From assembly GCF_000187465.1 (NCBI RefSeq), contig NZ_GL732439.1, positions 1-48,743 on the forward strand: a stretch of DNA of 48,743 nt. Direction: 5' to 3'. Positions within the stretch are counted from its first letter, which is position 1; every line of letters starts with the position of its first letter. Positions 16,857 through 24,309 of this stretch are shown here, one piece after another. The translations under genes and the position numbers were made by a program. Below the pieces are notes generated by a model. The model did no database searches. It was not told where the DNA came from and was given only the letters and a program-made list of their open reading frames with translations. This DNA is from Streptococcus infantis ATCC 700779. Its GTDB lineage: Bacteria; Bacillota; Bacilli; Lactobacillales; Streptococcaceae.

Positions 16857-17630
16857 ATGACTGAAACGATAATACCGGCTGGAATGACAGAAAGAGAATA
16901 TTTTGAGATTCATGCGACTGAGAAGGAATTTTTAGACTGGTACTGTAAACAGGATCTTCCTCAGTATGAAAGACCGAGCGTGACGGTGGATATGGTAGCT
17001 TATTGCTTTGTGGAAGGGAAAATCAAACTCTTACTAATCCGCCGTAAGGCCCATCCTTATCAGAACTGTTTGGCCTTAGTCGGTGGTTTTATGGATAAAG
17101 GGGAAGATGCTGCCCATGCTTGTCAGCGTGAAGTGAGAGAGGAGGTTAACCTTGACCTTCCTTTGGAAAAAATCGAACAGTTGATGACAGTATCTACTCC
17201 AGGTCGTGATCCGCGGGGCTGGACGGTTACTATCGCCCATTTGGTGTATCTACCTAGCCGAGCACTTGATCTCGTTCAAGCTGGAGATGATGCCAAGGAT
17301 GTGGTTTTTGTCGATGTTGATTTTCAGACGGGTAAGTGCTTCCTAGAGGGACTAGAGCTGGGGGAGCAAGCCTTCGCCTTTGATCATTATGCCATTATCC
17401 AAGAGTCTATTAAACGAATCCAAGGGCGTCTTGACTGGAATCCGACCTTTCTCTATCTGCTAGAGGAGGAATTCACTGTCTATGAAGGAACCGAATTAGT
17501 CAATCTCATCAACCCAGGACGACCAATCGTCAGCAATAACTTTCTAGTTAAATACGGTGAGTATGTAGAAGAAGTTGGGCTCAAACGAGTGCCTAAAAAG
17601 AAACCAAGAAAAACCTATCGATTGAAATAA
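16857..17630 (+). CDS. Nudix-domain protein, NrtR-like regulator or ADP-ribose hydrolase
   Basis: This 257-residue protein has an N-terminal Nudix domain and a basic C-terminal region that looks like a winged helix (FLVKYGEYVEEV then KRVPKKKPRKTYRLK). This two-part layout is that of NrtR, the ADP-ribose-responsive repressor of NAD genes. The Nudix box (residues 77-99) keeps the Glu83 and Arg91-Glu92...Glu95-Glu96 core but has Asn98 where the consensus has glycine. Hydrolysis may therefore still be possible. Its place after nadR and pnuC supports NAD-linked control. I did not find a clear operator. An ADP-ribose pyrophosphatase is the alternative. Confidence 0.75.
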   Translation: MTETIIPAGMTEREYFEIHATEKEFLDWYCKQDLPQYERPSVTVDMVAYCFVEGKIKLLLIRRKAHPYQNCLALVGGFMDKGEDAAHACQREVREEVNLDLPLEKIEQLMTVSTPGRDPRGWTVTIAHLVYLPSRALDLVQAGDDAKDVVFVDVDFQTGKCFLEGLELGEQAFAFDHYAIIQESIKRIQGRLDWNPTFLYLLEEEFTVYEGTELVNLINPGRPIVSNNFLVKYGEYVEEVGLKRVPKKKPRKTYRLK

Positions 17631-17792
17631 AAAGCTTGAGAGCAGAAATCGATAACCCAAGTCTTGGTTTCCTAGTTTCAGTCCTGAGAAATTTCAACAA
17701 ATCCGATGACTGGTTGAGCTTGAGAATAGAGAAAATAAAGTTTGTGTCAAAAGTCAATTCAGCCATCGTGTCAAAGACTTATTAGTCATAAA

Positions 17793-17826
17793 AAAGTGAG
17801 GTCGGGATTTTCCCGACCTCTTTTTG
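17793..17826. terminator. Bidirectional terminator
   Basis: GAGGTCGGGA (17798-17807) and TCCCGACCTC (17811-17820) form a perfect 10-bp stem with a TTT loop, flanked by A and T runs. It serves the NAD operon from the left and the small minus-strand gene from the right. The 167 bases before it hold nothing recognised. Confidence 0.9.
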
Positions 17827-17827
17827 T

Positions 17828-18058
17828 TTAAGGATGTTTATCTTTATTAGAATTGCTCATGATTCGAATGAATAAATCTTTGTATTTATATTTTAAATAA
17901 TGTTCGTGTAAATACAATAAAGCCACGTAGACAATCATGAAAATAGTGGTTAAGTAGAACAAATCAAATGTTGTTTGAGCGTAATGAGTAGCAACCCCAT
18001 AAGAAGAGAAAGCACCAATAATCAACCAAGGAAGATATTTATAATATTTCTTTGACAT
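17828..18058 (-). CDS. Small membrane protein, hypothetical
   Basis: This 76-residue protein has two hydrophobic segments (YLPWLIIGAFSSYGVATHYA and LFYLTTIFMIVYVALLYL) and a basic tail (KYKYKDLFIRI...NSNKDKHP). The reading frame stays open upstream for 69 more codons, but only a TTG could start it. The ATG at 18058 has a clean GGAGGT eight bases ahead (18067-18072) and its own promoter, so that start is chosen. I do not recognise the family. It ends at the bidirectional terminator. Confidence 0.72.
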   Translation of the reverse strand: MSKKYYKYLPWLIIGAFSSYGVATHYAQTTFDLFYLTTIFMIVYVALLYLHEHYLKYKYKDLFIRIMSNSNKDKHP

Positions 18059-18091
18059 AAACCTACACCTCCAATATCCTATTTCAATTTT

Positions 18092-18119
18092 ATTATAGCC
18101 CTTCAAGATAAAAATGCAA
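18092..18119 (-). promoter_or_regulatory. Promoter of the small membrane protein
   Basis: Read on the minus strand, TTGCAT (18114-18119) and TATAAT (18092-18097) are 16 bases apart, 34 bases ahead of the ATG. Confidence 0.65.
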
Positions 18120-18258
18120 GCGATTACACTTGTAAAATATAGTATTTTTAGTAGGAAAAATTTCCTGTTTTTTAAATTTTTAACGAATAATAGAGATAGG
18201 AGGATTAAAAAAAGAACAAGTATAAATAAAAACCAAAACCAAAACCATATATAAATAG

Positions 18259-18296
18259 TTGACAAACCCTAAAACAAATATTACAATAACGTTACA
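18259..18296 (+). promoter_or_regulatory. Lipoprotein promoter with an overlapping WalR/VicR-type box
   Basis: TTGACA (18259-18264) and TACAAT (18282-18287) with a 17-base spacer. On the minus strand, TGTAAC-N5-TGTAAT spans 18280-18296 and matches the WalR/VicR consensus TGTWAH-N5-TGTWAH. It covers the -10 box, which would suit repression; binding is inferred. Confidence 0.65.
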
Positions 18297-18341
18297 AAAT
18301 CATTTCATAACATTTCAAAAAGATTACACAGGAGGCGCATC

Positions 18342-19037
18342 ATGAAAACAAAACATTCAATTCGTTTACTAGCAGTAGCAGTATTGGCTTCAACTTTGCT
18401 TTTAGGAGCATGTGGTAATAAAAAAGAAGAAGCTAAAAACGACAATGCAAATAAAACAACACAAACCACGTCAAGTTCAAAGGCAAGTTCTTCCACCAAA
18501 GAAAGTAAAACTCAAGCTTCGACAAGCACCACTACTTCAGAAAAAGCTAAAGCTTCCTCTGAACAAGCTTCAAGTCCTACAACTCAGGGTCAAGAATCCA
18601 ACCAAGCTGCACCAACTCCCCAAGCTCCTCAGCAACAGGAAACTCCATCTCAACCATCTTCTAATCAGCAAGCTTCACAAAGTCAATCTAATCAAGCAAG
18701 CCAGTCAACTTATGACCCAACGACTGACCGCAAATTACAAGACCAGCAGGCGGAACATAATAAACGTTACAAAGGCGTTTTAACCATGGTCGATGGGGAT
18801 TTTTCAGCAGCAGCAGGAAGCTGGAAGGGTGCCAATGGCGAGACTATCACTGTCTCATCAGGAGGTCAATTTACAGTAGAATCTGTTGATGGCAAGAAAG
18901 AAAACTACTCTATCCAAGGCTATGCCTATACTCTTGATGATGGTAAATATAATGCCAAAATTGGTGGTGGAAAAATCATCCAGATTACAACAGGAGCAGA
19001 TGGTACAGTTTCTAGTGTTGTCTTGATTCAACCATAG
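18342..19037 (+). CDS. Lipoprotein with Ser/Thr/Gln-rich linker
   Basis: This 231-residue lipoprotein has a lipobox ending LLGAC, with Cys24 as the lipid anchor. Residues about 28-125 form a low-complexity linker of Ser, Thr, Gln, Lys and Pro that could span the wall. The compact C-terminal domain (about 138-231) has a lipocalin-like beta pattern (GSWKGANGETITVSSGGQFTV...GYAYTLDDGKYNAKIGGG). This resembles small streptococcal lipoprotein domains of unknown function (DUF6287-like, from memory). An AGGAGG site precedes the ATG. A WalR-type box at the promoter points to cell-wall stress control. The ligand is unknown. Confidence 0.8.
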   Translation: MKTKHSIRLLAVAVLASTLLLGACGNKKEEAKNDNANKTTQTTSSSKASSSTKESKTQASTSTTTSEKAKASSEQASSPTTQGQESNQAAPTPQAPQQQETPSQPSSNQQASQSQSNQASQSTYDPTTDRKLQDQQAEHNKRYKGVLTMVDGDFSAAAGSWKGANGETITVSSGGQFTVESVDGKKENYSIQGYAYTLDDGKYNAKIGGGKIIQITTGADGTVSSVVLIQP

Positions 19038-19071
19038 AATCTGGCGGTAAAACTTTTCTCAAAACAAATGC

Positions 19072-19105
19072 AAACCCGTAACTCAGTTGAAGTTACGGGT
19101 TTTTG
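19072..19105. terminator. Bidirectional terminator between the lipoprotein gene and dusB
   Basis: AAACCCGTAACT (19072-19083) pairs perfectly with AGTTACGGGTTT (19091-19102), with a 7-nt loop and a T run. It ends both converging transcripts. Confidence 0.9.
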
Positions 19106-19112
19106 TTGTCTT

Positions 19113-20093
19113 TTATACCTTCTCTAACTGCAAGAGGGCTTCAATCTCAGCCAGAGTGCTGGCTTGTGAGATAGCTCCACGGAGTTTGGCAGCACCAGAT
19201 GTGCCTCGAAGGTAGTGAGGGGCTAGACCACGGAATTCACGGACAGCGATATTCTCACCTTTAAGGTCAATCAAGCGTTTCAAGTGCTCGTAGGCGATTT
19301 TCATCTTGTCTTCGAAGGTCAGATCAGGCAGGATTTCTCCAGTTTCAAAGTAATGATTGATTTGATTAAAGAGGTAAGGATTTCCCATAGCTGCGCGCCC
19401 AATCATAACGGCGTCAGCACCGACTTCCTCGATGCGTTGTTTAGCTTCTTGAACCGTACGGATGTCTCCGTTAGCGATAAATGGAATCTTGGTCAGAGCT
19501 TGTGCAACCTTATGAAGGGTCTCTAGGTCCGCGTGACCAGTGTACATCTGTTCACGTGTACGGCCGTGCATAGCGAGGGCAGAGACGCCTGCAGCTTCGG
19601 CAGCTAGGGCATTCTCAACTGCTAGGGATGGGTCAGACCAGCCCGTACGCATTTTGACAGTGAGGGGGATATCAAGGACAGATTGGACCTTGTTGATGAT
19701 AGAGTAAATCTTATCTGGGTCCTTGAGCCACATAGCCCCAGCTTCATTTTTCACGATTTTGTTAACTGGGCAGCCCATGTTGATATCGACGATATCGGTC
19801 TTGGTGTTTTCTTGGATGAATTCTGCTGCGCGTGCTAAGCTGTCTTCATCGCTACCAAAAAGTTGGATGGAAACAGGGTTTTCGCCCTCGTCGATATGAA
19901 GCATGTGTAAGGTTTTTTCGTTGTTGTATTGGATACCCTTATCAGAGACCATTTCCATAACAACGAGCCCTGCGCCAAGTTCTTTTGCGATAGTACGAAA
20001 GGCTGAGTTGGTCACACCTGCCATGGGTGCGAGGACCGTCCGATTTGGGATCTCGACGTTCCCAATCATAAAAGGTGTATTAAGATTTGTCAC
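19113..20093 (-). CDS. dusB: tRNA-dihydrouridine synthase DusB
   Basis: This 326-residue FMN enzyme reduces uridines to dihydrouridine in tRNA. Family motifs include [14 protein letters not shown] near the N-terminus, DINMGCPV with the catalytic cysteine, VKMRTGW, and [15 protein letters not shown] in the phosphate-binding C-terminal part of the TIM barrel. I choose the GTG at 20093, because GGAGGA sits eight bases ahead and the product starts [17 protein letters not shown], which fits the family. Longer starts would run deep into hslO. It overlaps the end of hslO by 14 bases, so the two are co-translated. Confidence 0.9.
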   Translation of the reverse strand: MTNLNTPFMIGNVEIPNRTVLAPMAGVTNSAFRTIAKELGAGLVVMEMVSDKGIQYNNEKTLHMLHIDEGENPVSIQLFGSDEDSLARAAEFIQENTKTDIVDINMGCPVNKIVKNEAGAMWLKDPDKIYSIINKVQSVLDIPLTVKMRTGWSDPSLAVENALAAEAAGVSALAMHGRTREQMYTGHADLETLHKVAQALTKIPFIANGDIRTVQEAKQRIEEVGADAVMIGRAAMGNPYLFNQINHYFETGEILPDLTFEDKMKIAYEHLKRLIDLKGENIAVREFRGLAPHYLRGTSGAAKLRGAISQASTLAEIEALLQLEKV

Positions 20094-20952
20094 GAATGAG
20101 TTCCTCCAGGTCGTTTTCATCAAAGTTATAAGTTGTTTGGCAGAATTGACAAGTGATTTCTGCCCCATGGTCGTCCTCTTTCATTTCCTCAAGGTCTGAA
20201 CTTGGAAGGCTGGCAAGAGCATCCATAAAGCGTTCTTTGCTGCAGTCGCATTGGAAACGAATTTCTTCTTCGGACAGACGTTTGTAGGGCTCGTCACCAT
20301 AGATTGCTTTGAGAAGGGCTTCAATATGGTCATCGCTTTCCAGAAGTGTAGAGATAGCAGGCATTTCTTGGATTCGTTTTTCAAAACGTGCGATTTCTTC
20401 CTCTTTGGCATTTGGCAATACTTGGAGCAAAAAGCCACCTGCAACTTCGACCTTGTCGTCTTTGTCTAAAAGAACATTGAGGCCAACTGCTGAAGGCGTT
20501 TGTTGACTTTCTGTCAGGTAGAAAGCGAGGTCTTCACCGATTTCTCCAGAGATAAGAGGCGTCATGGAATTATAGGGATTTCCAGTGCCATAGTCTGTAA
20601 TCACTAGAAATTGACCGTTTCCGACAAAAGGTCCAACTAGGACTTCTCCTGTTGCAGTCTTTTTAATGTCAACTCCAGGGTTTTGAACGTAGCCTTTGAC
20701 GTTACCCTTGGTATCTGCAACTGTGATAATGGCACCGAGGGAGCTAGTTCCAAGAACCTTGACGGTTAGCTTGGTATTTCCTTTTTCGTTGGCAGCGAGA
20801 ATTTGGCTGGCGATAAGGGTACGGCCAAGCGCTACGGTTGAACTAGCTTGGGTTTGATGTTTTTCTTGAGCAGTTCGGACTGTTTCTGTGCTGTCAAGGA
20901 CAAAAGCACGAAAAGCCCCGCTTTCTGATATAGTTTTAATAATTTTATCCAT
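20080..20952 (-). CDS. hslO: Redox-regulated chaperone Hsp33
   Basis: This 290-residue Hsp33 holdase is activated by oxidation of its zinc-binding cysteines. The C-terminal switch has Cys235-x-Cys237 and Cys268-x2-Cys271, the family's usual CxC...CxxC pattern. The N-terminal domain matches ([27 protein letters not shown]). It protects proteins in the cytoplasm during oxidative and heat stress. No strong ribosome binding site precedes the ATG. A TGCTAAAAT extended -10 ends seven bases before the start codon, so the message may be leaderless. dusB follows in the same operon. Confidence 0.95.
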   Translation of the reverse strand: MDKIIKTISESGAFRAFVLDSTETVRTAQEKHQTQASSTVALGRTLIASQILAANEKGNTKLTVKVLGTSSLGAIITVADTKGNVKGYVQNPGVDIKKTATGEVLVGPFVGNGQFLVITDYGTGNPYNSMTPLISGEIGEDLAFYLTESQQTPSAVGLNVLLDKDDKVEVAGGFLLQVLPNAKEEEIARFEKRIQEMPAISTLLESDDHIEALLKAIYGDEPYKRLSEEEIRFQCDCSKERFMDALASLPSSDLEEMKEDDHGAEITCQFCQTTYNFDENDLEELIRDKS

Positions 20953-20959
20953 AGCTACT

Positions 20960-20968
20960 ATTTTAGCA
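20960..20968 (-). promoter_or_regulatory. Extended -10 next to the hslO start codon
   Basis: Read on the minus strand, TGCTAAAAT ends seven bases before the ATG. Transcription would begin at or next to the A of the ATG, a leaderless arrangement. No strong -35 is visible. Confidence 0.4.
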
Positions 20969-21239
20969 TAAAAATGCCCAAAGAGGGAGTGGTGTGTTTG
21001 CTAGTTCTGAGGATTATTCTGGCATTTTTTATATTATGTTCCGCTTGAAGGAGAAAATGAAAGGGGTAACAAATGTATTTAGGTGATTTGATGGAAAAAG
21101 CTGAGTCAAATTATTTTTTTACTCTTGGATTTTATTTATTTTGTAAATAATTTTATCTCGTTATTGGAATTTAGTGGTAAGAGTCATTTGTTTTTTATTT
21201 TAGGAAATTGGATAATAGAAGTATATAGTTTTTAAATTA
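20969..21239. other. Non-coding stretch between hslO and the DltB-like cassette
   Basis: This AT-rich gap holds no gene I can support. Two short ORFs have good ribosome binding sites: a 9-codon ORF at 21058 behind AAGGAG, and a 25-residue ORF at 21073-21150 behind AAGGGG (starting MYLGDLMEK). Neither has a recognisable product, and both could be chance. Confidence 0.4.
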
Positions 21240-21264
21240 TGATATAATTAATGAAGTTAATTAT
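21240..21264 (+). promoter_or_regulatory. Promoter of the DltB/D/X-like cassette with inverted repeat
   Basis: TGATATAAT (21240-21248) is an extended -10. A perfect 8-bp inverted repeat, ATAATTAA (21244-21251) and TTAATTAT (21257-21264), overlaps the -10 and the expected start site, as an operator would. The regulator is unknown. A 19-codon ORF in the leader (ATG 21296) overlaps the first gene's start. Confidence 0.5.
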
Positions 21265-21341
21265 CCTTGATAATATGATAGGGACTAATCCTAAAATGAC
21301 AAATCAGGAGATGAGAAAAAGAGAAAAGGAGTCCATCTGGT

Positions 21342-22496
21342 ATGAATTATTTTGAGGGGAATGAGTTTTTCCTTCTATTGCTTGTGGTTTTACTGATTGG
21401 CTTTGTTTTAAACTATTTTGGCAAGCGTAAGGATTATTATATTTTAAGTCTGTCAATTTTATTTGCAGGAGCCATCTATGGTAAGAGTAAAACCATGGTT
21501 GTTTATCTATTGGCTTTCATCATCTACCAATATGTCCTAGTTTTTATAGCACAAAGAATGGATTCAAAACGGTTAAAACCTCTAGTTATGTTATCCATAT
21601 TACCTTTAGTGGTCAATAAAGTCTTTGCCATAACCCAGCTACATTTGTTGGCTTTTATTGGGATTTCCTACATGTCCTTTAAGACCATTCAGATCATGCT
21701 AGAGATATCGGATGGTTTAATCAAAGAAAAAATCAGTGTAAAAGATTATCTGCAGTTTCTACTCTTTTTCCCTACAGTTAGTTCGGGACCAATCGATCGT
21801 AGCAGAAGATTTCTAAAAGAGATTAACGAAGTCATGCTTAGAAAAGACTACCTTGAGTTAGCAGGTGATGGTATTTATCGCATTGTTCTAGGCCTTCTCT
21901 ACAAGGTTGTTTTATCAACCTATGTTTACCAGATACTACTTGCTCTAAGCAATACTGGGACAGTTGTCTACTCAATCAAATATATGTACCTGTATACTCT
22001 CTATCTGTTCTTTGACTTTGCGGGGTATAGTTTGATGGCTGTTGGAAGCAGTAATGTTTTGGGTATTCAGACAGCGATGAATTTCAATAAACCTTTCTTG
22101 AGTATTGATATCAAGGATTTCTGGACTAGATGGCACATCACCTTGTCAACATGGTTGAGAGATTTCGTATTTTCAAGAGTTTTAATGCAGGTTATCAGAA
22201 AGAAATGGTTTAAGAATAGATTACACAATGCAGCCTATGCCTATATGGTCAATATGTTGGTTATGGGATTTTGGCATGGAATTAGTGTCAGCTACATCGC
22301 TTATGGTTTTTACCATGGAATCTTGATGTCTGGATTTGAAATTTATCAAAAGAAAAGCACTTTTTATAAGAAACATAAAAATAAAACTTGGTACAAGCTA
22401 ATAAGTTGGTTTGTGACCATGAATTTAGTTATGGTTGGCTTCTTTATCTTTTCAGGTGAACCTTATAAGATAATTATGGCAATTCTAAGTAGATAA
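21342..22496 (+). CDS. DltB-like MBOAT acyltransferase (paralogue)
   Basis: This 384-residue multi-pass membrane protein of the MBOAT family is clearly related to DltB encoded downstream. Shared blocks include [45 protein letters not shown] and MGFWHG. The two conserved histidines are His265 (in TRWHITLS) and His312 (in FWHGIS), spaced 47 residues apart exactly as His289/His336 in the canonical DltB here. It should pass an acyl group (D-alanine by analogy) across the membrane. No DltA or DltC gene accompanies it, so it must use the carrier of the neighbouring operon or another donor. AAGGAG precedes the ATG. It is 30 residues shorter than DltB. Confidence 0.85.
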   Translation: MNYFEGNEFFLLLLVVLLIGFVLNYFGKRKDYYILSLSILFAGAIYGKSKTMVVYLLAFIIYQYVLVFIAQRMDSKRLKPLVMLSILPLVVNKVFAITQLHLLAFIGISYMSFKTIQIMLEISDGLIKEKISVKDYLQFLLFFPTVSSGPIDRSRRFLKEINEVMLRKDYLELAGDGIYRIVLGLLYKVVLSTYVYQILLALSNTGTVVYSIKYMYLYTLYLFFDFAGYSLMAVGSSNVLGIQTAMNFNKPFLSIDIKDFWTRWHITLSTWLRDFVFSRVLMQVIRKKWFKNRLHNAAYAYMVNMLVMGFWHGISVSYIAYGFYHGILMSGFEIYQKKSTFYKKHKNKTWYKLISWFVTMNLVMVGFFIFSGEPYKIIMAILSR

Positions 22497-22533
22497 AGAG
22501 ATCTGCTAAAACAAGGAGATTGGACAAAACAAG

Positions 22534-23706
22534 ATGATAAAGTTAAAAGCATTTTTACTATCGCTTGTGCTAGTAATTGCGACTCTTGCTCTTTTAAATG
22601 TGACATATGTCAAGAAGATTGACGACTATTATAAAGTCAAGGACAATAGTATTCGCTACAGCACTTCTTATGAAAAGTATAAAAGTAGAGATATTCTAAC
22701 AAATAATATCACTCCCAATACACTAGTTCTAATGGGTTCCTCAGAGTTAGTTGCGACGATAAATGAAGATTACCATCCCAATAAAATTTTTAACTACAAT
22801 GATTTTAACATTATGCAGATAGGAACCAGTTACTCTCAAAATATCATTCAAGCTACGACCTTGAGCTCGATTGAGGGGGCTATGAGTAAGCGAAAAGTAG
22901 CTATCGTAGAGTCTGTTCAATGGTTCGAAAAGGATGGGACTCATCAAGACGCCTTCTTAAACAAGGCCTCTCAGGAACATATTTTTCACATGCTAGATAA
23001 CGAGAAAATCAGTAAGGAAACGAAAGAAAAACTGATTAATCGCATTATTGAGATTACCAAAGGAAACAAACAACAAAATGATATCTATAAAAAGTATAAA
23101 AGCTATTTTATAGAAGGAAAAGGGACAATCATTGATAAAAAACTGTTGGAGCTTGACAATGCCGTTTATTCCTTTAAGCTTAAACGAAAATTCTATGAAA
23201 ATCATGCCAAATCAGACTATCCTGCACTAGGAGATAAAACGCCGGATTATGATTGGGAGGAGATGACGAAGAAGTTTGTAGAAGAAGTTAAAAAGAAAAC
23301 AGATAACAATGATTATGCTGTGGATAATAACTACTACAATACCTACTTGAGAGACCGTTATGCTTCGTTGAAAGATTCTAACAAAGACTTGAGCTACATA
23401 GAGTCACCAGAGTATTCAGATATGGAGCTCTTCTTGACAGTTGCTAAGGAATTGGGAATTGAAGTTGAAGTCATTATCTTTCCTGTAAATGGTAAATGGA
23501 ATGATTACACAGGTGTTTCACGAGAAATGCGTGAAGAAACTTACAAAAAAATAGAAAATATTGCCAAAAACCACGGTGCTACGGTGTTAAACTATGGAAA
23601 CAGAGAGTATGATGATTACTTTTTATTTGACGTGATGCACGTTGGAGTGAAAGGATGGATGGAAGTTGAAAAAGAACTTTACAAATTTGCAAATGAAACT
23701 AACTGA
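22534..23706 (+). CDS. DltD-like acyl-transfer protein (paralogue)
   Basis: The 390-residue protein has one N-terminal membrane helix (about residues 5-25) and an extracellular SGNH-like domain. It keeps the DltD active-site pattern: GSSE at 68-71 (serine) and Asp366-x2-His369 in FDVMHVG. It aligns with the downstream DltD in the ESVQWF block, the DNNYYNTYLRDRY block and the VEVIIFPVNGKWNDYTG block. DltD moves D-alanine to lipoteichoic acid outside the membrane, so this copy probably modifies another acceptor. It follows the DltB-like gene by 37 bases. Its 3' end overlaps a DltX-like ORF. Confidence 0.85.
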   Translation: MIKLKAFLLSLVLVIATLALLNVTYVKKIDDYYKVKDNSIRYSTSYEKYKSRDILTNNITPNTLVLMGSSELVATINEDYHPNKIFNYNDFNIMQIGTSYSQNIIQATTLSSIEGAMSKRKVAIVESVQWFEKDGTHQDAFLNKASQEHIFHMLDNEKISKETKEKLINRIIEITKGNKQQNDIYKKYKSYFIEGKGTIIDKKLLELDNAVYSFKLKRKFYENHAKSDYPALGDKTPDYDWEEMTKKFVEEVKKKTDNNDYAVDNNYYNTYLRDRYASLKDSNKDLSYIESPEYSDMELFLTVAKELGIEVEVIIFPVNGKWNDYTGVSREMREETYKKIENIAKNHGATVLNYGNREYDDYFLFDVMHVGVKGWMEVEKELYKFANETN

Positions 23707-23824
23707 CACACATCGTTTACTATTGTGGACCTTGTTTTTCTACACAGTTATTTTAAGCATCGTAATCTACTGTTTTGTGACTGATTTTTCGAACATTCAA
23801 GATTTCATCTATAGTGAATTTTAA
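23693..23824 (+). CDS. DltX-like small membrane protein
   Basis: This 43-residue ORF starts inside the end of the DltD-like gene (14-base overlap). A short N-terminal region (MKLTDTHRLL) is followed by one membrane helix and the C-terminus FIYSEF. The canonical dltX product at 24158 is also 43 residues and ends FIYNEF. That tail is the functional signature of DltX, which docks into DltB. This gives the paralogous cassette a complete B-D-X membrane set. It has no strong ribosome binding site, so translation is probably coupled. It is too short for default gene callers. Confidence 0.8.
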   Translation: MKLTDTHRLLLWTLFFYTVILSIVIYCFVTDFSNIQDFIYSEF

Positions 23825-23887
23825 GATTATATATTATAAAAATCTCTAGATAAAGGGAATTCTACCGATAAAGTGAGACATAAGATA

Positions 23888-23947
23888 AGGCTCTATAATA
23901 TTTATAGTGGGGAAGTCCTCTATAGGTAGTATAGAGCCTACTTTTTT
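23888..23947 (+). terminator. Terminator of the DltB/D/X-like cassette, transposon-end-like
   Basis: AGGCTCTATA (23888-23897) pairs perfectly with TATAGAGCCT (23930-23939), with an inner TATAG/CTATA pair, and is followed by a T run. The two 22-base ends match at 18 positions as inverted repeats starting GGCTCT, which recalls ISL3-type transposon ends. It may be a MITE remnant now serving as terminator. Confidence 0.65.
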
Positions 23948-24055
23948 GTAGCTCCCAATATAATCTATACTGGAAAGCATTAAAGCTATCATTAGAAGGT
24001 ATCATATGGAACAATTTAATGATGTTTAAATGTAGTGGAAATGGACGGAAAACAA

Positions 24056-24085
24056 TTGAAAAAATAGTTTATAAAGTGGTATAAT
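24056..24085 (+). promoter_or_regulatory. Promoter of dltXABCD
   Basis: TTGAAA (24056-24061) and an extended -10 TGGTATAAT (TATAAT 24080-24085) with an 18-base spacer. The leader is about 65 nt. The stretch 23948-24055 holds nothing else recognised. Confidence 0.75.
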
Positions 24086-24157
24086 AGCAGAAAAATAAGT
24101 TAGTAAGAAATTGATTTTATTTTAGTTGAAAATTACAGGAATGAAAGGTTTTTCTTG

Positions 24158-24289
24158 ATGAAACAGAGAAATGAACTCTATCTCTTTCTTGGTCGGACAG
24201 CCTTGTATTTTATCATTTTCTTGGGCCTACTTTACTTTTTTAGTTATCTCGGTCAGGTTCAAGGTAGCTTTATCTATAATGAATTTTAA
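24158..24289 (+). CDS. dltX: DltX, small D-alanylation protein
   Basis: This 43-residue single-pass membrane protein begins MKQRNELYLFLGRTALYF and ends FIYNEF, the conserved DltX tail that engages DltB in D-alanylation of teichoic acids. It stands directly upstream of dltA, its normal place in Firmicutes. AAAGG lies nine bases before the ATG, and dltA starts 20 bases after its stop. It is easily missed because of its size. Confidence 0.9.
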   Translation: MKQRNELYLFLGRTALYFIIFLGLLYFFSYLGQVQGSFIYNEF

Positions 24290-24309
24290 CTTAAAGGAGA
24301 ACCCCTATT

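Noticed and set aside
18059..18265. Minus-strand extension of the small membrane protein to 145 residues
   Set aside because: Only a TTG could start it, no ribosome binding site precedes it, and the promoter at 18092-18119 lies inside it. The ATG at 18058 has a clean GGAGGT.
21073..21150. 25-residue ORF with a good ribosome binding site upstream of the DltB-like gene
   Set aside because: It has no recognisable motif, no DltX-type tail and no clear promoter. It is noted as a possibility only and not called as a gene.
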